The notes under the pieces were generated by a model. It worked only from the letters and a program-made list of their open reading frames with translations, did not search any database and was not told the DNA's origin. A program made the position numbers and the translations under genes. 64,000 nt of DNA from contig JARWKL010000004.1 in NCBI GenBank assembly GCA_029961685.1, forward strand, positions 35,948,986 to 36,012,985, read 5' to 3'. Below are positions 19,911 through 30,682 of the stretch, piece after piece; the stretch's first letter is position 1, and the number at the start of each line of letters is the position of its first letter. This stretch comes from Aristolochia californica (Eukaryota > Streptophyta > Magnoliopsida > Piperales > Aristolochiaceae).

Positions 19911-20600
19911 CCTGAATGGGGAGGAGGCTAGTAGATGATCGCTTGGATCTTGCTGCTGTCTGCCTTCACCCCGAAGGTAGATATGGCATGCCTAAGATAA
20001 GCCACCTTAGTGGTGCCAAAGGAGGACTTGGATTGCTTGAGAGATAGGTGATGTGAATGTAGAAAATAGAAGACATGGTGCAAATGAAGAATGTGGTTGT
20101 CCCTCTTCTTACTATAGATCAAAATGTCATTAAAGAAAACCAAAATGTACTTGAGTAAGAGAGGGTGAAATACTCATTCATAAGGTCTTGAAATGTAGAT
20201 GGGGCGTTGGAAAGCCCAAATGGCATCACGAGAAATTTGAAGTGGCCATGATGTATGCGGAAGGCAGTTTTCTCCACATTTGAAGGGTGTACCTGGTGGT
20301 AATTGGATCTCAAATCCACTTTACTAAAGAAGTGTGCTCTATGTAATTCATCCAACAGTTCATCCACCACTGAAATAGGAAATTTATCCGCGATGGTTTT
20401 GGCATTCATCTCTTTATAGTCCACACAAAAACGCCACTGGAGAAGAGAAAGGGGACCGACTGGGCTGAATAATACCTTGTTCCAATATCTGTTGACATTG
20501 CCGCTCAATTTCATCTTTTTTTAAATGGGGGTAGCGGTATGGATGCACCACTACTGGTCCAATGCCCAATTTTAAGCGAATTCGGTGGTCACAAGTTCAG
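19911..20600 (-). pseudogene. G3 reverse transcriptase
   Basis: 20119-20514: [70 protein letters not shown] frameshift then leads to 19928-20143: [12 protein letters not shown], where the catalytic FDDI has become FNDI, then AYLRHAIST. The lost Asp means an inactive polymerase. Confidence 0.85.
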
Positions 20601-22238
20601 ATAGGTGGGAGATTTGTTGGAGCCTGAAATAAATCTATAAATTCTGTTACTGTAACTGACTGCGGGTGGAGTCAAGAACTTATAAATGCTGTAGAGTGTA
20701 ACTGGACAATGCATGAGTCCCCTGAAGGGTAATAGGTTTCTGGTCAGACGTAAAGCTCATAGTGAGGGACTTTAAATCTCATAAAATTGGACCCAATTGC
20801 TGTAGCCATTTAATACCCAACACCAAGTCAAATCCGGCTAGCAGAATGGCCAAGAAATCTGCCATGAATGTGTGTCATTCAATAACAAAGGGGACTGGTG
20901 TACAAACTCTAGCATTGGAAATCTTTTCACCATTGGCTACCGAAAGTGAAGTCCCAGAGTTCTACTGAATATGCAAGCCAAGTTGTTGTGCCGCTGGATG
21001 GCCGATGAAGTTGTGGGTGCTGCCTGAATCAATTAAGGCCAACAACATGAGGTGTTGTAGGATAGCGCGGACTTGCATCATGTTGGTACTGTGCAACCCC
21101 ATCATAGTATGGAGGTAAATGACTTGTTCTTCTACCTTGGGCTCTTCCGCTTCCTTAAGTGGTGGGGTATCCTCTAAATCATCCACCTCTAACCAAAACA
21201 TACGTTTGCATTGGTGCCTAGGCAGGTATTGCTCACCACAATTGTAACAGAGCCCTTTGTCCCTCCTCTACTCCATCTCTGTTCGTTAAAGGCGGAGAAT
21301 GAAGGGGGCAGGTGGTGTTAACTTGTGTGCCTCCGATGTTTGAGAATTGTTTGGGCCTTGGTGCCGAGGGAAGGTATTGGGGTTTGGTGCACTAGTGGCC
21401 ACATGGCCTTGCCATGGGGGCCTACGCCCCCATATACTCTTTCAAGACCCTCTGCTTGGCATCAAGGGCATGGGACATTTTCTTAGCATGAGCTAAGTCT
21501 GGTGGGTCATGTAATTCAACTTCCGGGCGAAGTGCTTCCACTTCTCCAACAGTAAATAAATTAACATACTGAGCAGGATGAACATACCTGTTGGCTCTTG
21601 CCAAGCGTTCCTAAAATTATTTCTGATAAGCTTCTATGAAACCGGCTTGTTTTAGGTTGACAAAATCCCCCAAAGGGTTACTTCGGGCTGAGGGCCCGGA
21701 CCGCAACATGCAATAGTTATTAAAAGTGTCCCAATTGTTGAAGTGGTGTTCAGAGTCAAACTGGTGGTACCATAGCTACACTTCATCGAGCATGTGGGAG
21801 GCAGCTAAAGGGAACGGGTCATCCGCTTGGGTTCTTTGATTCCAAAAAAATTGTTCACATTGATGTAACAATATTAAAGGGTCGGACGACCCATCATAAG
21901 TGGGGAAATCGAGCTTGGTGTACCTGGGAATGGTGAAGTGGTTTGGGCCGTGGACACCCCTTGGGTTATGAAGTGCCAGATGCATAGGAGGCAAAGTAGG
22001 TGGATGGGGTGGGGGTTGTTGGTTGGATGACCTTTAGGAACTACCCAAAAGAGCAGAATCCGGAGCAACCAACTCACCACTCGAAAATTGAGTTGAAGAA
22101 CAATCTCCCGAAGCTCCATAACTTCTGTTCGGATTGCGGCGATTTGGGTCTGTCCTTCAATCTGAACTTCCTCCAGTAGATTGCCCCAATCATTGGGAGA
22201 AGAAGAATTGCCGACGGTGGTCCTATATGATACCACGT
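20601..22238 (-). pseudogene. G3 gag, zinc knuckle and protease
   Basis: Gag starts inside the LTR (MARELNNVVSYRTTVGNSS, complement of 22257 downward) and again runs in frame through the primer site. Capsid parts lie at 21776-21994 (FPTYDGSSDPLILLHQCEQF) and 21422-21604 (LARANRYVHPAQYVNLF, DLAHAKKMSHALDAKQRVLK). A zinc knuckle (CYNCGE...HQCKRMF, about 21190-21250) precedes the protease (ALIDSGSTHNFIGH, 20962-21201). 20601-20960 holds the protease end and RT linker with several stops. The fragments lie in different frames. Confidence 0.82.
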
Positions 22239-22358
22239 TGTTAAGCTCCCTTGCCATAGATCGAGTCACCCGATGATCTCCTCACTCAAGGACGAATTCC
22301 AATTTGGAACCAAGAGGAAGTCATTGGGTGACTCGATCCATGTCAAGGGAGCTTAACA
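22239..22358. repeat. Fold-back of two G3 LTR ends
   Basis: 22239-22283 is the G3 LTR U5 end on the minus strand (TGTTAAGCTCCCTTGCC...). 22315-22358 is the same end on the plus strand (...CAAGGGAGCTTAACA). About 31 bases between them (CACTCAAGGACGAATTCC...) belong to the plus-strand copy. Comparison with the intact LTR at 17517-17590 shows both arms come from the same 76-base LTR terminus. The junction is at about 22283. Confidence 0.85.
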
Positions 22359-22905
22359 ACGTGGTATTAGAGCTAGCTCTATGTCACGAGTTTGACTCCC
22401 GGTGCGGGCGATCGCGAATCTCAGACGACTGAGTGTGTCAATCCCGGGTGTTGTTATGTGTCAAGCCGTCATGGTGGGCCGGACGTCTATGTGTATTAAT
22501 CTCGGACGTCAGGCTGACCGTGGACATTCGGCTCGTGATGGTGGGTGTGATGTTATGGTCTTGGGTTAAGTACCTATGCCTTTCGTTCCTAACAGACTGA
22601 TCTTTTGGGTAGTATTGGCTAGGTGCTTATCATTTGGTATCAGAGCTAGAGATACATTGCGAGTTCAACTCCCAGTACGGGCGATCACGAATCCCGAACG
22701 GCTATGTGTGTTAATCCCAGACGTCGCTATGTGTTAAGCCGCCGTGGTGGGCTGAACGTTTGTGTGTGTTAATCTCAAAAGTCGGGCCAACCGTGGATGT
22801 TCAGTTCGTGATGGTGGGTGTGATGTTATGGTCCTGGGTTAAGTACCTTTGCCTTCCGCTCCTAACAGGCCGGTCTTTTGGGTAGTATTGGCAAGGTGCT
22901 TATCA
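22359..22905 (+). mobile_element. T2: TRIM part of the composite
   Basis: Primer site GTGGTATTAGAGC, internal domain (22359-22550), LTR (22551-22632), primer site TTGGTATCAGAGC, second internal domain (22633-22823), and LTR (22824-22905). Both LTRs are 82 bp, TGTTATGGTC...GCTTATCA. The left LTR that should precede the first internal domain is replaced by the G3 LTR end. G3 and TRIM LTRs share the terminal string GCTTAACA and the same primer site, so the switch point lies in that shared stretch. Confidence 0.87.
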
Positions 22906-22910
22906 CAATG

Positions 22911-23871
22911 TCCCCACCGGACGCGTCACACTTGACCACAAATAATTCCTCAAAATTTAGGAGTTGTAAAACTGGTGCGAATGCTAGAGCTAGTTTGAGA
23001 TCTTGGAAGGATTGTGTGGGCTATTCATTCCAAATAAAGGAATTTTTCTTGAGTAGGTTGGTCAATGGTGCTGCCAACAGCCCATAATTTTTTATGAATT
23101 TTTTGTAGTATCTAGCTAACCCCAAAAACTCTCTCAAAGCGAAGCTTTTCAGAGGTTGCGGGCAATCGAAAATGGCTTGAATCTTCTCGAAGTCAATTAT
23201 AACCCCTGCATTGGAAATAATATGGCTGAGATAGGCCACATGGGACTTGGCAAAGGAGTATTTAAATTTCTTTAAATAAAGCTGATGGGCTCGTAGCAAT
23301 TGAAATACCATACGTAAATCCTCTAAATGCTGATCCCCGGACTTGCTGTGAATTAATATATCATAAAAAAATACAAGCACAAATTTTTGGAGATAGTTTC
23401 AAAATACCTCATTCATTAATGCCTGAAAAGTGGATGGGGTGTTGGACAACCCAAATGGCATAAAAAAAACTCAAAATGGCCGTGATGATTATGAAAGGCT
23501 GCTTTCTCGATGTCAGAAGGATGCATATGAAGTTGATGATACCTCGACCGCAAGTCAAATTTGGTGAATACCCATGAACCATGTAATTCATCCAGAAGCT
23601 CCTCCACCACAGGTATAGGGAACTTATCCTTTATAGTTTGGGCATTCAATTCCCTATAGTCGATACAAAATCTCCACATGCCATCATGTTTCTTAACGAG
23701 AAGGACTGGTGAAGAGAACGGGGAACGAATGCTGTGAATAAGGCCATGTTGCAGCATTGCTTGGCACTGCCATTCTCTTTCATCTTTCTGGAGGTGTGGA
23801 TACATGTAAGGTCTAACCACCACCATATCTGAGCAGGGTTTTAAATATATCCGATGATCACAGTGCCTCAA
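22911..23871 (-). pseudogene. M1 reverse transcriptase and start of RNase H
   Basis: 23416-23871: [60 protein letters not shown], ending in a frameshift near 23460. 23021-23380: VFFYDILIHSKSGDQHLEDL (the catalytic FDDI has become FYDI), AYLSHIISNAG, REFLGLARYYKKF. The RNase H start follows at 22911-23010. The dead catalytic motif and frameshift mark it as a pseudogene. Confidence 0.87.
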
Positions 23872-25490
23872 GGGAGGCAGCTCTGAAGGCTCTTGGAACA
23901 GGTTTGAGAACTTGTCCAGGAGCTTTTCTAAAGTGCTGTCCGGGTGGTCCTATTTGCGGAGGATATGAATGTGATGTGGTGTTTTGACTTGACTGCCTTG
24001 TAATAGTACTTGACATTCGTCCATTGAAAAAATCATAGTTAAAGTAGAGAAGTCCCACAAAATTGGGCCTAAGGTTTGCAACCATTTAATTCCCAGTACC
24101 ATATCAAAACCAGCTATAGGTATGACAAAAAATTTGGAATGAAAAGGAGTCGTACCACTTGAAAACTTTACGGCTTTGCTGAGCCCATAGCTAGGGACTT
24201 TCTCTTCATTGGCAATTGAAACCATGGTTGTTGGGTGGGGAAGGATCCGCAATTGAAGGTGTTGAGAAGCCATTAAGCTGAGAAAATTGTGTACTTCCTG
24301 AATCCACTAGTCCCACAAGTTCCTGGTTAATAACCCATGCCCAGACTTGCATAGTTTTGGCTGATTTCTGCCCTGTAATGGCATTCAAGGAGATTTCTAG
24401 TGCATCCTCCTCTGGAGGACCATCAGTCGTTTCTGGTTCTTCCTCTTCATCTACCTCAAGCCGGAACAACCGTTTACATTGGTGGCTTGCCATATATGGT
24501 TTGTCACAGTTGTAACAAAGGTTCTTTGACTTGCGGTGAACCATCTCCAAACTTGTTAATTTTTGTATATATTGGGCTGGTAGGTTGCTAGTTCATGTAT
24601 CTGCTGCCAAAGTAGTAATCAGATTATGTCAGGGCGGCTACACTGCTGAAAAGGTCACCTGAGGTGAAGTGTTTCGCCCCCCTTGCCAACCAATGGAAGT
24701 GTTCTGTCCCCCTTGCCAAACTGTCCTCAGACTTTGTATTTTTCTTGTGTTTCCAGTGCTCGACCTAAATTCATTGCTCGGGCCAAATCAGCAGGTGCGT
24801 GGAGTTCCACCTCTAACCATTAAGACTCATTAATGCTAGCTATAAACAAATTGACCTGCTGGTCTACTCGAACCATCCAGCTGGCTCATGCCAATTTTTC
24901 TTGGAATTGTTTCTGATATAGTCCCACGGAGCTAGTTTGTCTCAACAACACCAAATCCCCCAATGGGTTGCTATGTGTTGGAGGGATGAACTGTATAGTA
25001 AATAACTCTTTGAACTTCTCCCAATCGAGCACCAGTTTGTCCAGTTCGACTTGATGAAACCATAGTTGTGCTTCATCGAACATATGGATGGTGTCCAGTC
25101 CCACCTTATCAATTTCTGCTATTCTTTGATTGAGAATTTTTTTTCCGTATCTATACAACAAAATCAAGGGGGGGTCTGACCCAGTAAAAGTAGGAAAATC
25201 CTATTTTGTATACCTGGTACGGTGCCTCCACCCTGATTGAAATTTCTAGCCTGCGCAGGGAAGCCAGTGCGTCCTGCAAATTGGTTCCCTCTTTTGTTGT
25301 GCGAATTGTCCTCCCTCTTTGGTCTAGGGTTGAGTGAGATTTTGTCAATATGGAGGTTCAAACTTGGGATTTGTTCCAACTATTGACTGATGTGAGAAAA
25401 CCTCACCTCGATTTCAGCATTTGCATCTGCCTGTGCATTCTGCACTTTGACAACCAAATCTCTTAACTCGTCATTGCTGGAATCCCCCAT
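23872..25490 (-). pseudogene. M1 gag, zinc knuckle and protease
   Basis: Gag starts after the primer site at an ATG (complement of 25488-25490: MGDSSNDE), unlike the G families. Pieces at 25151-25379 and 24886-25167 (FDEAQLWFHQVELDKLVLDW, SNPLGDLVLLRQTSSVGLYQ) are the capsid. 24206-24550 has the knuckle NLCYNCDKPYMASHQCKRLF and the protease motif GLVDSGSTQF; its GSTHNF has a small lesion. 23950-24273 continues with IAGFDMVLGIKWLQTLG. 23872-23950 is the linker to RT. Confidence 0.82.
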
Positions 25491-25493
25491 GTT

Positions 25494-25511
25494 ACCCTGC
25501 TCTGATACCAA
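25494..25511 (-). promoter_or_regulatory. M1 primer binding site without an adjoining LTR
   Basis: TTGGTATCAGAGCAGGGT on the minus strand complements the 3' end of plant initiator tRNA-Met (TGGTATCAGAGC). In every other element here an LTR ends two or three bases away. Here copia RT sequence begins at 25512. Confidence 0.8.
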
Positions 25512-25965
25512 CAGTAGTGAAATCCTGTGGCTCCATCATGTAAATTTTTTCCTCCACATCACCATGAAGAAAGGTTGTATTTACAACCAATTTCTCTAAG
25601 TGCAAGTCTTCAGTTGCCACTAGTCCAAGCACTGTACTAATAGTAGTCAATTTCACTACTGGAGAGAAAATCTCACTGTAGTCAATGCCTTATTTTTGTT
25701 GAAAGCCTTTTACCACCAGTCTTGCCTTGTACCATTTGCTGCCATCATGTTCATCTTTTATTCGGTACACCTGTTTATTCTGTAAGGCCTTTTTTACTTT
25801 TGGTAACTTGGTCAACTACCATGTTTGATTGGATAATAGTGAATCCATCTCATCCTTCATGGCCAACTCCCACTTGGTTGATTCATCAACTTGCACGACT
25901 TCCTCATAACTCTCTGGTTCACCTTTATTAGTCAATAAACTATAATTTAGTGCAGGAGAGTACCT
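25512..25965 (-). pseudogene. C2 RT N-terminus and linker
   Basis: Minus-strand reading near 25512-25620 gives LEKLVVNTTFLHGDVEEKIY and MEPQDF, the copia RT motif around V-TAFLHG-LEEEIYM. The stretch to 25965 contains the segment before it (QKGFQQKXGIDYSEIFSPVV-like) in broken frames. The RT active site YVDD is beyond the break. Confidence 0.75.
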
Positions 25966-27287
25966 CTATGGTGGTCTGCTAGTTCTTGCAGATCTCCTGA
26001 GTTTAGTCACAGGAATGTCTTGATTTACTTCTGGGGGTATGTTTTCCTGATCTTCCTGAGCAATATTCTCCATCTCAATAAATGGAAGATCTCTCAATAG
26101 AATCACTTCAGACTTCTTGGCTTCATCACTTGTACTTCTAGACTCTGTTCTCAACTTGTCTTTATACAAGGCACCTTCATTGAAGAGCACGTCCTTGCTC
26201 TTGATAACCTTACGACTTTGGTAATCCCAAAAGTGATAACCAAACTCGGTACCACCATAGCCTATAAATAAACATATCTTAGTTTTAGCATCAAGTTTAT
26301 TTGTATCAGCATAATCAATAAGAATATAAGAAATACAACAAAAAACTTTCAAGAAAGAAAGGTTTACCTCTTTGCTGCTCCAAACCTCTTATGGTATTTT
26401 GCAATCCAATGGTGTTGAGGGACCCATGTTGTTGAAATAGGTAGTTGTGCTAATAGCCTTAAACCAGAACATCTTTGATATTCTCATGCTCCTGGCATGC
26501 TCGTTCATTGTCCTATTCATCCTCTTAGCCACACCATTCTGTTGAGGTTTTCCAGGAATGGTCTTCTTCATCTTGATTTCATTATCATCATAGTACTGCT
26601 TGAAATCATCATCTATGCATTCTCTCCCATTATCTAACTGCAGACACTTCACCTTCAAATTTGTCCCATTCTCAACTATTGCTCTCCATCTCTTGAAGGC
26701 ATCAAAGACATCATATTTCTTTCTTCAGGAAATAAACCCATACCTTCTGCTTGCATCATCAATAAATGTCACATAGTAGTTAGAACCACCACGGGAAGTA
26801 ATATTTGAAGGACCCCACACATTTTTGTGAACCAACTCCAATTTTGTTGTCTTTTGCTCCTTTCTAGCCTTCGAAAAGCTAACCCTTTTCTGCTTGCCAA
26901 ACATACAGCTTTCACACAAGCAGATGTTTACAGTTTTCAACCCTAGTAGCCTCCCTTTGGACTGAAACACTTTCATTCCCTTCTCACTCATGTGACCAAG
27001 CCTATAATGCCCCAAGTCAGAATCAGTAACAACATCTGCAACTGCAACCATGCCTGTGCAACTGGAAGTGATTTAAAGAGTTCTAGTTTTAACTCCTTGT
27101 GCAACAACCATGACTCACTTAATGACTTTCTAGGCAGCAAAATTAAAAGTCAAATTATGACCTTCATCATCAAGTTTCCCTATTGAGATCAGATTATGCA
27201 TCAGTTTTGGTCATATCTCACCTTGTGAATTTTCCACAATGACCTGTTTGACATCCTCGAATTGACATTACCAATACCTACAATAAC
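25966..27287 (-). pseudogene. C2 integrase
   Basis: 26725-27051 holds the copia GAG-pre-integrase region and zinc domain (HYRLGHMSEKGMKVFQSKG, CESCMFGKQKRVSF, ELVHKNVWGP, YVTFIDDASRR, the last with the first catalytic Asp). 26389-26658 has the second Asp and Glu region (LQLDNGRECIDDDF, KPQQNGVAKRMNRT). 25966-26352 is the C-terminal part (LDAKTKICLFIGYGGTEFGY, IKSKDVLFNEGALY). Two frameshifts break it. The region 27052-27287 is the start of this domain and meets element B at the TSD ATAAC. Confidence 0.87.
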
Positions 27288-29816
27288 TATTGAATTTATG
27301 GAAAAGGAAAATACTTCATTGACTTCTTATAATCAGAGTACATGAACCTCTATTTATAATAGAGGAAGGTAGTAGAGTCCAATTACAATAAAACTACATT
27401 TGTTCCAATTATACCCAAACTCAAACACTTAAAGATAAGTCCTAGCATAATTAAATAACTCAATATAGATAAAATACAAACATAACTAAAAATAAAACTC
27501 CTCTAGGACATGACCATTAGATAAAGATACTTTCTTGAGTCCTTCTTGATCTTCTAATTGATGTGATAAGGATGCCACCTGATAATAATCATTATGGGTC
27601 CTACTTCTAATGGACTTGGGCCCATCTTGTAGGCCTTCTTTGGTCTTTTGGCCCATCTTATAATAGTCATAGATATGTGGGCATTTCTTGGTCGTGTGGG
27701 CTTGAACCCTATCTTCCAACACTCCCCCTCAAGTTGGGGGTGAGAGAACATCAAGAACTCCCAACTTGCTACAAATGATGTATAAGATCTTTTTGTATAA
27801 AATGGCAGTCCTCCAATCTTCCAACACTCCCCCCACGTTGGTGTTCTCTTCCTTGAGACCCAGCTGGCCAATTCAGGGGGGTATAACATAGAAGCAATAA
27901 TAAATTCCTCCGTCATGGTTTCCCAAGAGTGATATTTTTTGACAGGGCCCATCATGGTTTCCTAACCATGATATATTTTGACAGGGTATTAAGTTCCTCC
28001 ATCATGGTTTCCCAATTGTGATATTTTTTGACGGGTAAAATAAATGATGATATGAGGCCACCTCTTCTTCAATAATAATGTCCCCAAAGAGACATAATAG
28101 CTGCAAATGTATATAACACAACCATCTTCCAACTCATATAACATGAACCAAAATAATAAACTTTGTAGAAGGACCCATGAAATAATCATAATCCGATATA
28201 AATATTTTTTCTTAGACGCAGAAGCATCATCTTTTGTGCTCCCCTTTTCTTGAATATTTTGGCCACATAAACTTATCCACAACATAAGGAATAAAATACC
28301 TCTTTCTTGTACTTCTTGTACTTCTCCCCCTCAAGCTGGGAGACGTGAGATATTTTTCTGATATATCAAGTCAAAAAGTGACTCCAAACAATGGACATAA
28401 ATTCGGATTTTTCAATACAACAGAATACCAGCATGATCTTTGATTATTCCAATCCGAATTTATCTTTAAATATAGATCCGATTAATATGAAAATTTCTCC
28501 TTATGAAACTAGACTCAAATAACTTTCATCCAAGTATAACTTCTCTTTATTAAATATAATTATCAGAAGATAAATAATCTGATAGATTGCGGTCTCTGTC
28601 ATCTGGACGAACTAAGCACTATTTCTCCTTTTTTTTCCAGAATGACCATTGACTCTTCCAAGATCAATATCTTCTTATAAAAAAATCGTACCAAGAATTG
28701 GTTGAATAGGTAAGAAAATAAACTTACAGATATTTCTTTTGATATATAATTAACCATATAAAGTCTCTTTCTTGATAGCATAAAATACATTGAAAGTTGA
28801 AGCTTTCTGCTGCTGCTTGAACCTCCTTTTCAATCTGACTCTTTCTTGATAGCATAAAATACATCGAAAGTTGAAGCTTTCTGCTGCCGCTAGAACCTCC
28901 TTTTCAATCTGACCTTTGCTGCTTCAAATATCAATTTCTCTTTGTAGATAACTCAAATAAAATATTGGTTGAATAGGTAAAATAATATACTTACAGATAT
29001 TTCTTTTTATATATATTTCTCCAAATAAATTCTAGTTCTTGATAGCAAAAAATTCCTCAGAATCTGAAGCATTCTGTTGCTGCTCGAACCTTTTGCAAGC
29101 TGACCTTCGCTCATTCAAATATCGATATCTCTTTGTAGATAACTCTGATTGGAAAAAATTGTTTTTATTTCAAAATTATAGTCAAATATCTTACCGTCAA
29201 TATATATTTTGAAATATGAAAAACTATGTATAGAGGTAAAAAGTGCAACTAAAAATATGGGTGCAGGGACAGGAAAAAAATAATAACTACAAACCTAGAC
29301 ATAGGGTTTAGGGTTTAGATAAAAAGATCACATTACCTCTGTGGGTTGACCACATCAACTCACAGAACCTGCTCTGATACCATGTTGAATTTATGAAAAA
29401 GGAAAATACTTCATTGACTTCTTATAATCAGAGTACATGAACCTCTATTTATAATGGAGGAAGTTAGTAGAGTCTAATTACAATAAAACTACCCTTGTCC
29501 CAATTACACCCAAACTCAAACACTTAAAGATAAGTCCAAATATAATTAAATAACTCAATATAGATAAAATACAAACATAACTCAAACTAAAACTCCTCTA
29601 GGATGTGACCATTAGACAAAGATACTTTCTTCAGTCCTTCTTGATCTTCCAACTGATGTGATAAGGATGAAAACTCATGGTAATCATTATGAGTCCTACT
29701 TCTTATGGGCTTGGGTCCATCTTGTGGGCCTTCTTTGGTCGTTTGACCCATCTTATAATACTCTTAGATATGTGGGCCTTCCTTGGTCGTGTGGGCTTGA
29801 GCCCTATTTTCCAACA
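27288..29816 (-). mobile_element. B: non-coding LTR element, same family as A
   Basis: LTRs 27288-27721 and 29383-29816 are both 434 bp. The TSD ATAAC is perfect (27283-27287, 29817-29821). The primer site is TGGTATCAGAGCAGGTTC (29365-29382) and the polypurine tract TTGAGGGGGAG lies next to 27721. The interior has a shortened 48-bp array (27912-28030), tandem modules (about 28440-29170) and a telo-box (29304-29318). There is no gag or pol. It sits in the copia C2 just after the protease region. Confidence 0.92.
27722..29364 (-). repeat. Interior of element B: tandem modules, no coding content
   Basis: Between 28740 and 28900 one module is partly duplicated: CTTTCTTGATAGCATAAAATACAT and GAAAGTTGAAGCTTTCTGCTGC appear twice about 95 bases apart. 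Three larger modules follow to 29170. 28030-28330 encodes a short frame (MLWISLCGQNIQEKGSTKDD...) shared with element C at 42695, but it resembles no known protein and is not maintained in A. Confidence 0.65.
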
Positions 29817-29857
29817 ATAACCAAAGGTTCTCCAACAACAAGAGACACTTTCCCGTG

Positions 29858-30669
29858 TGTTATGGTGCCTTGCCATGGATTTAGTAACTCGGCGTGGGAT
29901 TGGTGAATCCAGGGTTGGAAGAGAGTTGTTGCTCTCGTTTAGGAGAAAAAGAGCCTCCTTTTGCAGCTATGCTGCTGTTCTTGGTTAGGGGCTAGAAAGC
30001 CCTTTCTGCTCTCAGATAGGAGGGGGATGGCCCCTTTCCTCTCATGGTTGAGAGGGGTTAGGACCCTTCCAGCTGTTGTCCGGGTTAGGGCTGAAAAGTC
30101 TCTAACTTGGGGCAGTCCATGGATGAGAGGTTAGGAATCCCTAACCTCCCTGCTCTCTGGTTTAGAGGATGAAGAACCTCTGGCTTTTTCTGCTCTCGGT
30201 ATAGGGGTTGGAAATCCTCTATCTTTGCTCAGAAAAAGAGAGTGAGATCCTCTCTTGCTCCTCTCTTGCTGTTGCGCACTGATTAGAGGCTGAAGGCCAC
30301 TTGTTGAGCTTGGAAAAAAAGGAAGAAATCACTCCTTTTTTTCAATGAAGTGCAAGGTAAAATAGAAAATAAAAGAGAGAAGAAAGAAATTCAGATTCAA
30401 GAGGGAACCTAGACCTAGAGCTCGCCAAGGAGAACTCTGAACCATGTTTAACCTAATTCAAGACTTGCCTTTTCTCATTCTCCTGCCCCTCTTAAGTAGG
30501 GTTGACACCAACATAGTTTTAGGGTTTAATTTTAAAATTCTTCCCCTATGGTAATTTAACTTAAATAATGCATAAAAAAGAATTTAAAACAATATGGAAA
30601 TAAAGCAACGAACTCAGTGACTCAGTGCGCCTCCTTTGGATGACTTGGTTAGCTATTGAGTTTTCAACA
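29858..30669 (-). repeat. 3' LTR of M2 (812 bp)
   Basis: On the minus strand begins TGTTGAAAACTC and ends GGCACCATAACA. The polypurine tract is AAGGGTGGGCAGA (30670-30682). The 5' LTR at 46863 is about 30 bases longer because of an extra copy of ACCTAGAGCTCGTCAAGGAGA near 47430-47470. Confidence 0.87.
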
Positions 30670-30682
30670 TCTGCCCACCCTT

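Larger units (their letters stand above)
17517..22905. mobile_element. Composite: G3 chromovirus (-) fused head-to-head to TRIM T2 (+)
   Basis: The outermost left bases are TGTTAAGCTCCC, the reversed U5 end of the G3 3' LTR. The outermost right bases are GCTTATCA, the U5 end of a TRIM LTR. Perfect TSDs CAATG sit outside both (17512-17516, 22906-22910). So the whole 5.4-kb unit entered the M1 RNase H gene in one integration event. Inside, G3 runs on the minus strand from its 3' LTR to a 5' LTR cut 45 bases from its U5 end. There it folds back into about 75 bases of the same LTR end on the plus strand, followed by a primer site, a TRIM internal domain, a TRIM LTR, a second internal domain and a final LTR. 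Confidence 0.85.
1660..25511 (-). mobile_element. M1: Ty3/gypsy chromovirus, interrupted by five insertions
   Basis: Read on the minus strand, the order is primer binding site (25494-25511), gag, protease, RT, RNase H, integrase with chromodomain-like tail, and poly(G) polypurine tract (1660-1685). The coding region is cut by G3/T2 (17517-22905), a solo LTR (16962-17354), T1 (15402-16112), G1+ (4844-15217) and A (2080-4750). TSDs at four of these sites show M1 was there first. The gene order and the FELEDKL-type C-terminal motif place it among chromoviruses, close to M2 and M4. There is no 5' LTR: copia sequence begins directly upstream of the primer binding site. At its 3' end it meets a G1-type LTR rather than an M-type LTR. 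Confidence 0.8.
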
